Shown: positions 50,514 to 63,255 of the stretch, in pieces
Numbering within the stretch: position 1 is the stretch's first letter
Layout: each line of letters opens with the position of its first letter
Source of the DNA: Plantago ovata
Lineage: Eukaryota; Streptophyta; Magnoliopsida; Lamiales; Plantaginaceae
Assembly (NCBI GenBank): GCA_028274465.1
Contig: CM051456.1
Coordinates: 118,002,880-118,066,879, forward strand
DNA length: 64,000 nucleotides
Reading direction: 5' to 3'
Notes under the pieces: model-generated
Told to the model about the DNA's origin: nothing
The model's database searches: none
The model's input: the letters and a program-made list of their open reading frames with translations, nothing else
Made by a program: the position numbers and the translations under genes

Positions 50514-51637
50514 GTGTGAAAATAAAGTTTTGAGATTACCAAATGCAAAGATCCACCAATACTTCCAGTATCAAGTTTTACAATAGTATGTGCTTTCGGG
50601 ACAATAGTAGGAAATGCATTCTTCCAATTATCCTGCAAAATAAACAAAACACACTCCATTTGCAAAATAAACATGGTACGAAATACTAATAGAATGGGAA
50701 AGATGTTAGAGCCAATAGGATAATTATGAGAGTTAATACCGTATCAAGAAGTATTTCAACCACATATCTAGCCGGAAGTGCCACCTCACCGGAATATTTT
50801 GTTGATTCAATCCGAGCACTTGCAGTTCTCATATAATTTGGCTTGGGGAAAAGCTTCTTATAATTATCAATATTTAAATTAAATCTCCAATCCTCAAGAG
50901 ATCTAATCCATATGAGCTCATTTAAGTGAAAGAGCACAGTAAGTTCATTCATGGCAGAAATCGCTTCCTTGATAATGATGAGCCCATCTATGTCAAGTAC
51001 TTGGCTCCACGTATACAAAGATGTGGCATTCCCTGAAGTCTGATGAATTTGTTCGAGGCAGATGGTAGGTTTAGTTCCAGCCACTTCACCAAGAACACGA
51101 TTCCCATACATGCTAGAAAATGGTTGGAGTCCATGCTGATAGATCTTCAAGTTCCCAAGCTGAAAAGAGGAAATGCAATCAAAATGTACCTCGAGGCTCG
51201 AGTGATATTACAACTAGGTATTTCATAAATATACAATATTTGGAAAGACAAGATTCCCCGAATGCTTTCTAGCTATTCTATTGAGGCGACATGCTTTTCA
51301 CCTATTGATTTTACATGATCCATATCTCAACAAGTCGACCAAAGAGGCTTTAGTCTCTTTGTGCTTAATAATTATGTAATGAACTCATGATGTTCATTGA
51401 TTACAGTCAAATTGTAAAGATCCAACAGATGCAAACTTATTTACTCATAAGTTATATTATAAGTAGTGAATGGCATCTCAACAAATTAACCACATGGGTT
51501 TGTTGGTTCTTTAGTTTGCTCAGCTCTTTGATTTGAGCCGAGGTGTATTCTGCTAATGTAATTTGTTGACATGCTTGTTGGCTTCTCGAATGAAAAGCAC
51601 CCAAGATTTTGTTTTTAAAAAAATAATAATAATAAAT

Positions 51638-51706
<69 letters not shown>

Positions 51707-53269
51707 CCACCTTTTTTTCTTTTCATAGGGACAAACAATATTTGCTTGGCAAAAATTACCTGTACTTTTAGTACTGCATTCTCCATCTCCAGTCTCTGTA
51801 TGTTGAGTTGTTTCTCATCCTCACTGGTACAATTTGGGCAGATGGTGTTCTCTAGCCTCAGTGCAAAGTACTCTCTATAAAGTCTTTCATTTTCAGCCCG
51901 CAAGGATTCATTTTCAGCTTTGTAACTCTGAGCCTGAATAGCATTACCAATAAATTACTTAGATTGGCATAAGATAAGATTCATAACATTGCATTTTAAG
52001 AGCATTCCTTATGGTTTAGGGCTTAAATGGGGCTATAAACATAAAAGCCCCAAAATAAGCCTCTTTCAAATTGAAGCCTCCAATGGTTTGGGGCTTAATT
52101 GGGGCTTCTTTGTGGACCCCATGTACCACATTATTAGTCCATTAACCAATCAAAAAACAAAAAATCATAAAATATTAATATGGAGGGCTTAATTGAGGGC
52201 TACTAAATAGTAAATAGTATCTCTTTTCCAAGGACTACTATTTAGTAGCCCAAAAAAGCCTCCATTGGAGGTATTTTTGGGCTTCTTTGGGGCTTAATTG
52301 GTACTTTAAGCCCCAAAAAAGCCTCCATAAGGAATGCTCTAATAACAATGTATAAGCCATAGTGCACCTTTTGCCGAGTTCTTTTATTTTGAAACCAACT
52401 ATTTATCTTTTCCTTGCCAAGTCCTATATTCCTGCTCAATTGTTGCCTTTGACTTTCATCTGGGTGAGGGCATTCCCGAAAGAACCTACACAAATACCAA
52501 ACAAATCATTTTATGAGTAGAGAAAATTACAAGAAACTAGAGTTCACACATTGAATAACCTCTCAAAAGCTTAAGGAATTTTTGGAATATCCAAGCTAGG
52601 CCTTGCAATTTGGGACCAATCAATGGGCTTGGCCCGACCCGGGCCGAATTCGATCCAAAATATTTTTTACTTTGTCGTGCCCGATCCGGACCACGTTGGA
52701 CTGGATCCGATTGGATTTGGAACCAAAAGCCATACTTTTTTTTTTTTCTTTTTGTCATTTTTTTCCACTACTGGGTCTGGTCCAGATCCATCAGACCCAA
52801 ACTGAAATGGATCTACAACGGATCCGATTTAGTGGTGCATCGATCCGATCCGGACCAATTGTCAGGCCTAATCCCAGCTATCAAACAAGAAATTTATGGA
52901 CAACAACTAGACATAAATAAGAACCATCTACTATGAAGAAATACTTATACATGATTACTGACCTATACAAATTAGAAAATTAAACATAAAGAGATGAATC
53001 GCCAATTTTCTTGAAAGGAAACAATACTTGAGTGATTCATGAGTATGACGAAACGTACATGAAAATAAAGCTTAAGATAAAACAAAACATTACAAAGGAC
53101 GTTTCATTGGTATGTAAAATAATTAGAAAGACTAGCTTGCAGAAACTTACGCTTCAAGTTCTTGGATTTGTTCAGCAGCACAACGAAGATTTTGTTTCTT
53201 GGCCCTTTCATATCCAGAAGCATTGTTGCTCTCATCGCCGGATCCACTTACTCCATACCTGACATCCAT
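47551..53269 (-). CDS. Divergent class IV HD-ZIP transcription factor, 647 aa
   Basis: Ten coding exons in phase: 53269-53151, 52485-52368, 51933-51760, 51159-50740, 50632-50540, 49697-49488, 48889-48703, 48600-48332, 48219-48130, 47814-47551. Order: homeodomain (residues ~23-80: EQIQELEAFFRECPHPDE ... SWFQNKRTRQK), class IV zipper-loop with CPNC, START domain (LWIRSLE equivalent IWIRSLE, LLDT.NWKNAFPTIV, LSPLVAPREF, RFPSGCMI, TWIEHVQ, AYGAKRW), START-adjacent domain (GRRNLMKLSHRM, WLPISHKNLFDF, WDVLANGNPVNE, LLLQESSIDHLGGMVIYAP, LPSGFVISPDG, GSLLTVAFQ). The family binds L1-box DNA and controls epidermal fate. Oddities: helix 3 reads INSWFQNKRT where the family has (V/I)KFWFQNRRT, and the protein stops about 40 residues short. 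Introns carry several MITEs. Confidence 0.85.
49017..49124. repeat. Near-perfect 108-bp hairpin in an HD-ZIP IV intron
   Basis: Two 43-bp arms with only two mismatches (TACTTTGATAAAGTACTCAC at the left, GAGTACTTTATCAAAGTA at the right) and a loop of about 22 bp. It lies between exons 49488 and 48889 and would be in the primary transcript. Either a very short MITE or a small-RNA precursor-like foldback. Confidence 0.85.
49945..50257. mobile_element. 313-bp hAT MITE in an HD-ZIP IV intron
   Basis: Termini CAGGGGCGAAGC and CTTCGCCCCTG, with flanking GTATCGGT (49937-49944) and GTATCTGT (50258-50265), a 7/8 target duplication. Same terminal type as the outer hAT at 41624. Confidence 0.88.
50462..50510. 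repeat. (TA)n microsatellite
   Basis: About 45 bp of alternating TA in an HD-ZIP IV intron. Confidence 0.95.
51638..51704. repeat. (TA)n microsatellite
   Basis: About 65 bp of alternating TA in an HD-ZIP IV intron. Confidence 0.95.
52000..52339. mobile_element. 340-bp Tourist-type MITE in an HD-ZIP IV intron
   Basis: Inverted termini GAGCATTCCTTATGG and CCATAAGGAATGCTC with TAA on both sides (51997-51999, 52340-52342), the PIF/Harbinger signature. Internal GGGGCTT/AAGCCCC motifs pair along much of its length. Confidence 0.9.
52597..52870. mobile_element. 274-bp hAT-like MITE in HD-ZIP IV intron 1
   Basis: Termini TAGGCCTTGCAATT and AATTGTCAGGCCTA are inverted. Flanks ATCCAAGC (52589-52596) and ATCCCAGC (52871-52878) match at 7 of 8 positions. 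The GC-rich ends contain GGGCTTGGCCCGACCCGGGCC. Confidence 0.8.
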
Positions 53270-55030
53270 CTCCTTTACTCAAAGAACAGAAGATATTTCT
53301 GGCACCTAACAGATGAAATCCAAGACGATTAAATAAGAGCATAAAGCATAGGTTTTGGATATTAATTAATTTCCTATAGAAGGTGGATTTGAGTAGCTAA
53401 GACGGCAAATTTCATTTACCGTTTTTTTCCACATGAATTCTTCGTCTTGTATCTTTAATTGCTTTGCATCAGTAGATTCAGATGAAGTTATTGTTCAGAG
53501 AAAATGAGGGAAGTCAGAGTTCTCAAAATTATAAAATGATATCAGCAGTTAATTCTAGATCTAATGAAACTTTAACGCGCCACAATAAAACACATTCTTA
53601 GAAACGTACTAGGGTATAATGCGCACAACTACAAAATCATGCTCATTTGAACATGAAAAACATAATTCGTAAACAATGCATGGAGCTTTAAAGTATAGTT
53701 CATAAAAGAAGTAATGAGAGATTGTTATGTAGAAAAAAGTAGAAGTGGAATAGGTGTCTACTAATGCCACTGGAAGCAGAAGATTCGAGCAGTTCTACAG
53801 ACTTGAAAACACAGCATAATATTTAACATGCAATGGTAGAACTTGTTCTGAGCAACTAGAGAATTAAATGTCAACTATAAGAATTTCGAATAAGAAGAAA
53901 ACCAAGTTCATCACATTGGCTTATGCCACTCCACACTGAAAACTGTAAGTTTTCTACAATTTGAACATTTTTAGTGTTTGGAACTATACTGGAACATGTA
54001 TGCATAGCAAGCGGCAGCTAGGATTGCAATATGCTTTACAGGCTTACAAAAACAAAATGGATTCTAGCAGGTATAACAGACATAGCTGATGCATCTGCTT
54101 AGTCAATCTAACATGAGTAAGCCATCACATGTGGTTATATAAACCCCATACTACAGTGCCGGTTTTCATGGGTGCTTCGCCATGTCTGATACTTTCAGGT
54201 AACAGACACATCATGGCATGATTTAGAGAAATAATGAACTCTCGATTCCGTGAGAAGCCCGACCAACTTTTCACCCGTAGTCCATTGGTGCTACAGACTC
54301 CATCATCCTGCCATTTTCCAATGTCAAGACAACACGTTTGGCCGTGTAATATAGGCAACTAGAGATATGGAAAATAGTACTAATTCACAAGATCATGAAG
54401 AATAAACTATGCTTATGGCTACATATATATTTATATACTTCTGTTTACTCAACAGCAGAAGCATAATTAATCAACAAACTAACAGAACCTACTCAAATAC
54501 ATAATTGGTACCAGATCAGTCAAAATTAAGATAAAGGTTACAATATGGAAACTAGCTAGCACATATCACATATGAATTCCCTGTCATAACTTGTTTGTCA
54601 TCACGGGCAGCCGAGCTTGATCGGAACCAAAACAAATCTACAGTCCCTCACTTTACCACTATTCTCATCACTATACTATAATCATCGAATTCTACACATG
54701 ATAGTATAACAGTGAATTCGAATAGCTCATCACAGCAGAAGTAAGAAAGAGCCCAATTATGACAATGGACAACAAACAAATGTACTCGTATACTGAACTG
54801 AACAGCCCATTGCAACATATTCAATTTTAGTGATAGCAAAAAAATTCAACGCAATGCTCACTCAATTCAAGGCTCAATTATTCTACTGAACAATCGAACC
54901 AATTTCAAACACTCCAAAAGGATGAAGATACATACAATACGAACCTGGTTAAAGAAATTCCACACCATAGCTCACTAGTACTTCTGCAAGCTGCTCAGAA
55001 TTATCAGTCACTCGAGTTGGATTGTGGATT
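53270..55030 (-). other. 5' leader and probable leader intron of the HD-ZIP IV gene
   Basis: No coding exon is seen. On the minus strand a possible untranslated exon near 55015-54950 ends CCAG then GTTCG, and an acceptor-like site lies just upstream of the ATG region. Leader introns are usual in this family, so this is inference. A 77-codon ORF at 54125-54358 has no recognisable domain. Confidence 0.35.
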
Positions 55031-56373
55031 GTGGAAAACTTGCAAATTCGTGATAATTTTAAACATTTACACTCGTGGGTCTCAATCATTATTTACTTAC
55101 CTTTAATTTGGTGAACGTTTTTGTTTGTTTTAATTTCGATAGTCTTATAATAATCAAAAAAATTATAAAATTATATTATAAAAAAATAATATATTTAATT
55201 TCATAATATAATTTTTTAATTATCTTTTCAGTAAGATTTTAGTATTTATGAAAGGTCAAACGAAGATAAAATAAATTAACAAACAAACATAAAGAACTCA
55301 CTCGGCGGAGAATATCAAATTAGTGAAAAACTTTTTTTTTACAAATTAGTGACTCAATTAATTTTAAAATGAATATCATTAAATAAACTATAAAATGTCT
55401 CAACTAATACATAATCGGTCCCATCCTAATAATAATGTTTAATAAGCATCAAGCGTCGAAATTGGATGGACAATTATTCGATTATGCTTCCCAGAATTTG
55501 GAATAATTCGAAAGATGCTTGATAGTGGCAATTTAAATGAGGCATTGTTTTGTAGGATTACCATTAGAATGGTCATTTGACCAATGGTAATTCAATGGTG
55601 ATGTACGAGATTGAGAGATTGGTGATGTGGTGATAATATCCTTATTCAAATGAGAGATTAATATCTTGTATGGGTTTGGTAGGAAAAATATCGAAGGGTA
55701 CTATTAATGATTTTTATTATTATAACTCTCTTCGTTCCCTCTAAAACTTATTATTTTATATTGTCGGAATAACTTTCAAATAATAATTAAAAATAGAAAA
55801 CAAATTAAGAAATAGTTTATGAATGGTGATTCTATGTGCTTAATAACTTAAAGTTTAAGTTTGTAACTCTCACAACTTTTTTCGAAACTTTTTTCTATTT
55901 TTAATTATTTTTCAAAATTATTCTCGGAATAGTAAATAGGAAGAGGGTATAGATATGTTTTGGAACAGTAGCACCCCCGTGACATTCTATACCTCTGAAC
56001 CCACCAACACTAGGAGGGGGACAAAGCACAATAGAACACAATAGAAGATTAATTGCGAAGCATCCCGCAACACATACCACATATTATGTACCCAGGCGAG
56101 GTACTAAGCCTCGAATGTTATGACATACATATAAGAAGTATGTGAAGATGATGAGAACCTGTAAAGCCCAACCAGGTGCCCTACCGATCCAAGCCTCTTA
56201 CATCCTATCTAGACTACGATTATGGTTTACTTAATGGCTAAGAGTCCAATTAGTAGAAGATATACTAATTAATATAACATTTTCTCTACTATTGGTAATT
56301 ATCTATTAATAGTTGTTGATAAGGTAAGATTAGAAATATTTATTGAATATCCTATTTTATACTTATTACTTAG
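55031..56373. other. Intergenic, no gene seen
   Basis: AT-rich. A weak AT-rich foldback lies at about 55130-55290. Nothing else supportable. Confidence 0.5.
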
Positions 56374-56782
56374 AGGCTGTTTGGCTATATTTTTAGCATT
56401 TTAGAGCTCAAGCTCTAAAACATGAATAGGGATCCATTTTAGAGGAGATGAAAAACATTGTGTTTGGATGAATTTTAAGGAAAAATAGGTGTATAGAGTA
56501 GGATAATAATGATGAGTAAAAGATAATGTTTTTGTTTGGTACTAGGAACGAAAATTGAGGAAAATGAAGGGTATAGATGATATGGATATGGAGGATGAGT
56601 GTAAAAAATGAAGGGTATAAAGTTTATTAACTTTATAGGCTAGAGAGAGAGTGTGGGGAATGAAAATAAAATTGAAAAATGCTTAAAACGCTACAGTAAA
56701 ACTTCAGCCCTTAAAATAGAGCCAAACAGCCTCACGTTTTTAGAGCTCTAAAATGTATTGGTTAAAATAGAGTCAAACAACC
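56374..56782. mobile_element. MITE (hAT-like)
   Basis: AGGCTGTTTGGC...TTTAGAGCTC at the left and GAGCTCTAAAATG...GAGTCAAACAACC at the right form inverted repeats of about 40 bp, with ACTTAG on both outer sides. An internal second end, GAGCCAAACAGCCTC near 56720-56733, repeats the right terminus. Confidence 0.7.
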
Positions 56783-58370
56783 ACTTAGTATCTTTTATAT
56801 TTATCTTCCGATTTTTGTACTCTCCACCACTATATGAAGCGATTATTTTCCATCTTTTTAATTAATTAAGATTATGCATATTAGTTGAAGACAATGTCTC
56901 ACTCAAAATACCCACCGGGTCAATTCCTCCGTTAGGAGCTTTCATTGCCGCTTGGACCATCGAGCCAATTCAACCTGTTGTCTTTTCATATGGGCTCAAT
57001 CTTGCTTGCAGCAATTGGGCGACATGTTATGGACGACGCAGTTGATACCTTTTTGTGATATGGGCTTTATGTTTACTAACATAAGGAAGTAGGGGAGGCG
57101 CACCTTTGTGTATCGTGTTCGGCATGGTAACTGGATCCAACTCTATATTTGGGCCTAAAACAAACTTCTTCAGTATTGTTTTGATTTTTGACTAATGCAT
57201 AGGGACCTAATATCACTTCAAGATTCTACCTCTTTACTCTTGTGGACATAATTCACATTTATTAGATGTTAATGTTATAACCACTGCAATTCCCTTTAAT
57301 AGAGAATTTGGGGTACCGGTGAATCTAAACTGGTCAGTGGACCTAGCTAATCCAGAGCCAACCCTTGTATACATATAAAAACTTAAATTTATGTTAATTT
57401 CAGTAACTTGACCCAGTTGAAATAGTTCAACATTGTATCCTAGTGGTTAAGGCCTTAGAATATCATCACTTTTTATAAATGATTAAAATTACACAAATTC
57501 TAAACCAACAACACTTTACTCCACCAGTTTATGACTTCAATAGGGATCAAACCCTGCACCACTCTTTTTCAATTCATTCCACTGCACCAGCTTATATAAT
57601 TATAACTCCCATATTTTAGATTAACAAAAACTCAAGAATTACTAACTTACCTTTGAAATTCAGTACACAATTTTGTGTTATCTCTAACATGGAACTTTTC
57701 TGCTCTCTTTCATTTTTTGTCAGTTAGATTCTACATATCAAATCATGACACGAATTCACTGAGCACTATATAATTCGTGTTTCAAAAAACATATAGTATA
57801 GATTTTCACATCCCTAAATTTAGCCCATTTTGATACTTTTAATTTTGTTTTCCTCCAAAAAATCCCTTGACAATAATAATACAATGTGGTGGCATAAACT
57901 GAAAGGTGACGGAACAGAAAGCGACCCCACTTTTGGAAATTGCCATTTGGAACTAAAACCCATCCAATTTGACTTGTGTGGTGGCCCTCCTACAAAAACT
58001 GTGATGAGGAAGAATGAGAATAAACATTGAGAATTTAAGTACTTTCGACATACTTACAATTTTGTTTGATTGAAATGAAAACTACTTCGTAACTTAATTA
58101 TAATAAATTAATATTAAATAACAACAATAAATAAAATCATTTAAAAAAATGTGGACAAAAAGTTAAATTGATCTGCTGCCTCCATGTGATGGATGCACCT
58201 ACGCCTGTGTACCTGCCTGCCTGCTGTTTGGTTTTGTACCATTGAATTTTGCAGTCTTCTTCAATTTTCACTCACTTCAAACCTGAATTATTTCTCTTTT
58301 TTCTTTATTTACCAATATGGCATGTGATTTTTTTATATAATTTCAACTATCCCAAAATATCGTACTGACG
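56783..58370. other. Intergenic, no gene seen
   Basis: AT-rich. A box-A-like TAGTGGTTAAGGCC at about 57440 hints at a SINE but no matching box B was found. The short ORF at 57830-58030 has no domain. Confidence 0.45.
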
Positions 58371-58379
58371 GGAGTAGGA

Positions 58380-58630
58380 ACGAAATTTAGTCATTTATAT
58401 TAACTCTCCAATACTTCTTCGCACTCGTGGTCGGTTTCAACCTCTTTGGGGAGTCCATTCGAGTGGAAATTTAATATAGGGCGGAGTTTGTCTCCGACAA
58501 GATTCAAACCCAGGTGGACATGAGCCAGATGACTCTGATACCATGATAAAATTCCAACGCTTACTAAAGCTCGAACTGATGGGAAGGAATGGAATCTAGC
58601 CATTTATATTAATTTTTCAATACTTCTAGC
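58380..58630 (-). mobile_element. LTR/TRIM-like retroelement fragment
   Basis: On the minus strand TGGTATCAGAG (58534-58544), a primer binding site complementary to initiator tRNA-Met, follows an LTR-like segment. A block of about 38 bp (TTTATATTAA..CAATACTTCT) occurs directly repeated at about 58390 and 58598. No coding region. Small size fits a TRIM, but LTR borders are not resolved. Confidence 0.45.
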
Positions 58631-59300
58631 TATCTAGCTTAATTTCTTGAGTTTGGTCATCCATTTTCTCGTTGTTAACTACAATCCGTTAGTGAGTTTT
58701 TAGGGTGAACGAGGTTAAAGTTGAAAGGTGAACGTGTAAGAAAAGGAAACGAATGTGTATTGAGATTATTTAAGAGAAAAAAAAAAAGAATCGAGATAAA
58801 TTAAGCAAATTCTGATAACTAAAAACATAATTAAATACGTACTTTAGTTTTCTATGGTAGTAATCGACTAATTGGTAAAGCATAAAATGATAAAATGTAT
58901 AAAAGGTGGAGTACGTACTTTTGTTTAATGCATGCATGTGTCTGTTATTACAAATCGACACGTTAAGTATAATTTGCTCATATGATCATGTCAGAGCAAT
59001 GTTGATAGATTTGGGTTTCTTTATTTGCCACATTCAATTCAGAAGAGAAAAGATGAATTGTTTTCGTATTTACATGCATGACAATATAAAATGTAATAGT
59101 AGTACGACTGTCCTATATAATCGATCTTATTCTTACCCTATATCTTTCATGTACAAATGCGATTTGATCCATCATATCATTAATCCAACTTGTACCTTAA
59201 AAAATGAGTTTTACACAGATATCAACGGTCAACATTCACACTGTAATTTTGACCAATGATCATTACACTACACTATCAATACATCCATTTTCAAATTCCA
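58631..59300. other. Intergenic, no gene seen
   Basis: AT-rich; the ORFs at 58770-59259 are low-complexity AT translations. Confidence 0.5.
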
Positions 59301-59495
59301 TACTCACCTGTTTTTTTTATTCTATACGTATTTCATTTTTGTCCGTTTCTTTAAATTCTTTATTTTTGACAAATCTTTATCTCACAACTTTATTGTGGGT
59401 CATGCCACTAAACCAACACACTACACTCATTATATAAACCTCATAAAACTCCGATCCAAAAGCAAACATATAGAATAAAAAAAAACGGATGAGTA
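59301..59495. mobile_element. MITE, family member 2 of 3 (inverted orientation)
   Basis: TACTCACCTGTTTTTTTT at the left and AAAAAACGGATGAGTA at the right are inverted. The interior CTCACAACTTTATTGTGGG is the reverse complement of the core of the copy at 60441. Confidence 0.75.
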
Positions 59496-60440
59496 TTTAT
59501 TAACAACCCAATATTTACGGTGCACCATAAAATTGCGCATAAGGAGTTATACGTTGGTGTAGTGAAAGGGTCTTGAAATGGTGAAAAAGATTGCAGGGTT
59601 CGATCTATGGATGAGACAAAAGGTGGTTGGATAAGTTGTAGATCATGTGACCCAAAATTATCCACATTGCTTGAAGAATATGACGTGGGTGATTATGGAC
59701 CACATACATAATCTATGAACTTACTTATAGACTTGGTCCATGATATAATTTTCCCCACTATAGTATACTCTCAACCTACACCGCAAATGATCGGTGTAAA
59801 TCAAGTTTGGCAATAGTTATTTTACGATGAATTATATACAATTTTATGGTAAGAACTAAGAACTAAGATGGATCACACTATTTGGACAATTGGACCGAGT
59901 TGTGTAGTACTCTTAGGTTCTCCTTAAAAGGACTTTTGTACATATATTTTTTCGGAATATGATAGTAATGTAAAACTAATATAGTTGCACGCCCAGAGCA
60001 TCCGATCCAATAAAAGACCTTCAAACCTCTCGTCTGTTTCCCGAGGTTCACTACCTCTTGCTTGGTACCAAAGGACCAGCGAGCCGCTACGAACGTGGTT
60101 GGGTGCTAGGAAATTCCATGAAAGAAAATATCCTTTCCATGCCGTAAAGTTTTGGTGCTAACACTCTCATACCACTTGTTGCAAAGTTTGAGTCAAACTA
60201 TCTGAGGCTCTGAGCTACATCTAGGCTCGGTCAGGGCCTAGTGTTTTTTTTCTAATTTCCCCCTCTTTTGTGCAGTCCAAAAAGAAAAAAGGAAAAAAGA
60301 AAAAAAATTCATGTAATTGAACTATAATTAAGTGTTTTCATCCTGCATTTTCATTACTAATATCTTTGCAAATTGCAATGTGAAACTTTGTTAACACTCA
60401 ACCGATAATTTTAGTTAAATTTTAAACCGAATCATGTGTT
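59496..60440. other. Intergenic with SINE- and LTR-like traces
   Basis: GGTGTAGTGAAAGGGTCTTGA near 59553 and GCAGGGTTCGATCT near 59595 are spaced like boxes A and B of a tRNA-derived SINE. A CTCATACCACTTGTTG motif near 60166 resembles an LTR-end/primer-site junction on the minus strand. Both are weak. Confidence 0.3.
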
Positions 60441-60644
60441 ATACTCATCTGTTTTTTTAGATTCTTTACGTTTGCTTTTGGAACGGTTTTTAGGAGGTTG
60501 GTATGATGAGTGTACTGTTTGGTTTAGTGGTAGGACCCATAATAAAGTTGTGAGATAGAAAGCTGCAAAAAATGAAAACGTAAAAAATCTAAAAAAACGA
60601 ACGAAAAAGGAATACGTAAAGAATCTAAAAAAACATATGAGTAG
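60441..60644. mobile_element. MITE, family member 3 of 3
   Basis: Termini TACTCATCTGTTTTTTTAG and its inverse ...CTAAAAAAACATATGAGTA, followed inward by ATTCTTTACG/CGTAAAGAAT. Best preserved of the three copies. Confidence 0.85.
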
Positions 60645-63255
60645 TAGATATTAAGACGAATATTGTCCATGGTTATAAATGCGAATTTTGAATTTTGGGA
60701 GGAGAGGTGAAAGTTGAAAATCATGTTATCAAAGATCTAGTGCCAATTAAACTCAGGGTATTGAAAAGAGTTCCTTAATTATAAATGTTTGAAGTAACAT
60801 GTTTATTCGGTCACGTACGTACGTTGATTAGGTATGAATGTATAGTAGTTATGACCAAAGTATAAAGAATCTTTGAAATATTTGTGGTCTGAAAGAGTGG
60901 ACATGGTCTGAGTAGGCAACTCAAAGGGATATACTTATATATTGTTGATTTGTTGTAAAACAAGACACAGATTGTCGTGGTAAATAAATAGTCTTCTTAA
61001 CAAACATGCATATATGTAACTATACATTCCGGTCAATCTCTATCAAGTGGTGTGAACTGTGGCGAGAGACAGAGACGGATGATGGGTATTAATGGGGGAA
61101 TTGGAGGTAGATGGGCCTGGGTGGTGGTGCTACTACTATGAAACAACAAACCAAGTACAGTACATGGGTAAATGGCGACAACCCAAAGAGAAATTAGTAT
61201 AGTATAGAAGCAAGAAACAGAAACAGAGTAAGTAGTAGGCCAACAATGGGCGCGCCCGCTTTAAATGCGGGATAGACAATACGGTCAGCGACTTTCCTCA
61301 AGGACTGTCAGTCTATACTCCCACAGGCCCCTTTTCCATGTAAACGATCGATGTGATGATGTGATCTCTCATTCATTCATTCAATTCACCTATAGTAGCA
61401 TTATTATACACACACACCCCTATATGTACAACAAATTTCCATAAAACACCCTAAAATATTAAAATCAACTTGAACCAAGTTAAAAGGACAAAATATCGTA
61501 ATCACAAGTTTATCTCCCGTGTCAAATTTAAATTGCGATTAAGAAAGAGATACGACTCTATTTAACTGACTAGGCTAACACGCATGTAGGTATAAATTGA
61601 ATAACTATCCATGTTTTTTTAATGATCAATAAAAGTGCATGATAATATTAAATTTGTCGAAAATGTAACACAATTTATTGAAATGGATGAAATTACACTA
61701 TCCCAATCGATCGCTCTCATCTAGGGCAGTGTAATTCAGAATAGCAATAAATACAAGTGCATGCTAAGAAACCACAATTCTATTCCTCCTCACTCACTCA
61801 TTCATAATCATACTGCCATCATGACATTGTGATGAGTAACTACCACCCCACACCCCTCACACACCCCTGGGTAAGGTAAGGTAAGGTAAGGTGCCTTAAA
61901 TTAACTTTTGTCCTCAGAAAGAAAGAAAAGTAAAGTAGCCTTTAGCCTTTTCTTTACAAAAGTCCTTTTATTGGTGCCTGCACTTGTCACTTTATTGCTC
62001 TCTAACTTAATGTATGTTTTTATTTTCATTTAATTTTAATTCAATTCCACTGTGTATGTATATGTATGTATGCGTATGTACAGTAGGTACAGTTATATCT
62101 TTCAATCATAAAGCAATCGATTGCTAAATGATTTAGCTAGCAGCAGCTACACTATCCATATTTATTTATTTTTCTTTTTCATTTTACCTTTTGTTGTGCC
62201 AAAAAAGTCCTGTGGCCTCTGCTAACAACATTTATGACTCACTTTTCGAGGACGAAATTTGGGCCCATGCCCTTATTTTCTAGGGTTAGACCACCCACCA
62301 TTCCTTCTCTTGTCAACTTCCTATGGGTACTTCTTTGTTCCAAGTGTCGTCAACACTTGTTTTCTTTCATCTTTTGCCATTTCCAATTCTGTCCCTTCTA
62401 CATTTTCTCTTCAAATATTAATTAAAAACCAAAAAAAAAGAAAAGAAAAGGTAAAACTATTTTATTCTCAACCTAGTTGATTGGTCTGCCACGGCCCGAT
62501 TACAATTGATCTGTTGAGAAGATACAAATTAATGAAATTATTTGGCATACATCTATTGAACTTGAGATGGAAAGTTATTGTGCCATGTATTCACCAAAAT
62601 ATTGTGATGTATATTTAACATTTATAAAATGAATTAGAATTGGTGCACCAAGCTCGGTGCCTATAATTTTTAATATTATACTCGTAATTGTTAACAATAC
62701 AATATAGTACTCTATTATCGAAGTTATACATACGTTAGAACTTATAACTTAGTAACTTACCATAAAAGTTTCATAATTGTATAATCCAACTCCATACCTA
62801 AGTAGTACTGAAACAGAAATTTTGAAAGTAATGTAGAATTCTTGCATAGAAATAGAGGAAAAATAGTTTGCTACTCCTACACATGAAGCTGCGCAATTTT
62901 CTGTGCATCAATACATTGCCTCCTTTTTTTTTATAGATAAAACCATCATATATCAATACCAAACCAAGTTACATCGGAAGAAACAAATGGCATTGAAGCG
63001 AAACCAAAACTATCATCTAAAAAATGTCTTGGATTAACATGTGAGCCACCTTGTTGCTAGGATGTCCACATGTCGTAACTAGTAAACTGCCTCATCACTA
63101 CAAATTAAAATATACTATAGTAATATGCCCGATTAGTAACATTTAGGCTCCAAACAAATAAGTCAAATAGCATCATACAAAAAATTGCATCAATGTGAAA
63201 AGAGAGTAAAGTGATTATCTTCTTTTTCTAAACAGACAAAACAACATCACATTTC
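60645..63255. other. Intergenic, no gene seen
   Basis: Contains a short GGTAA pentamer repeat at 61873-61892 and a GC-richer 61070-61330 stretch with GGGCGCGCCCGCTTTAAATG. No ORF with a domain. The stretch could be the upstream region of a gene outside the window, but nothing proves it. Confidence 0.45.

Noticed and set aside
52603-52936. Overlapping ORFs of 60-108 codons in HD-ZIP intron 1
   Set aside because: They lie inside the hAT-like MITE and its GC-rich ends; no domain.
54125-54358. 77-codon ORF in the HD-ZIP leader region
   Set aside because: No domain, and the coding part of the gene is already complete from the ATG at 53269.
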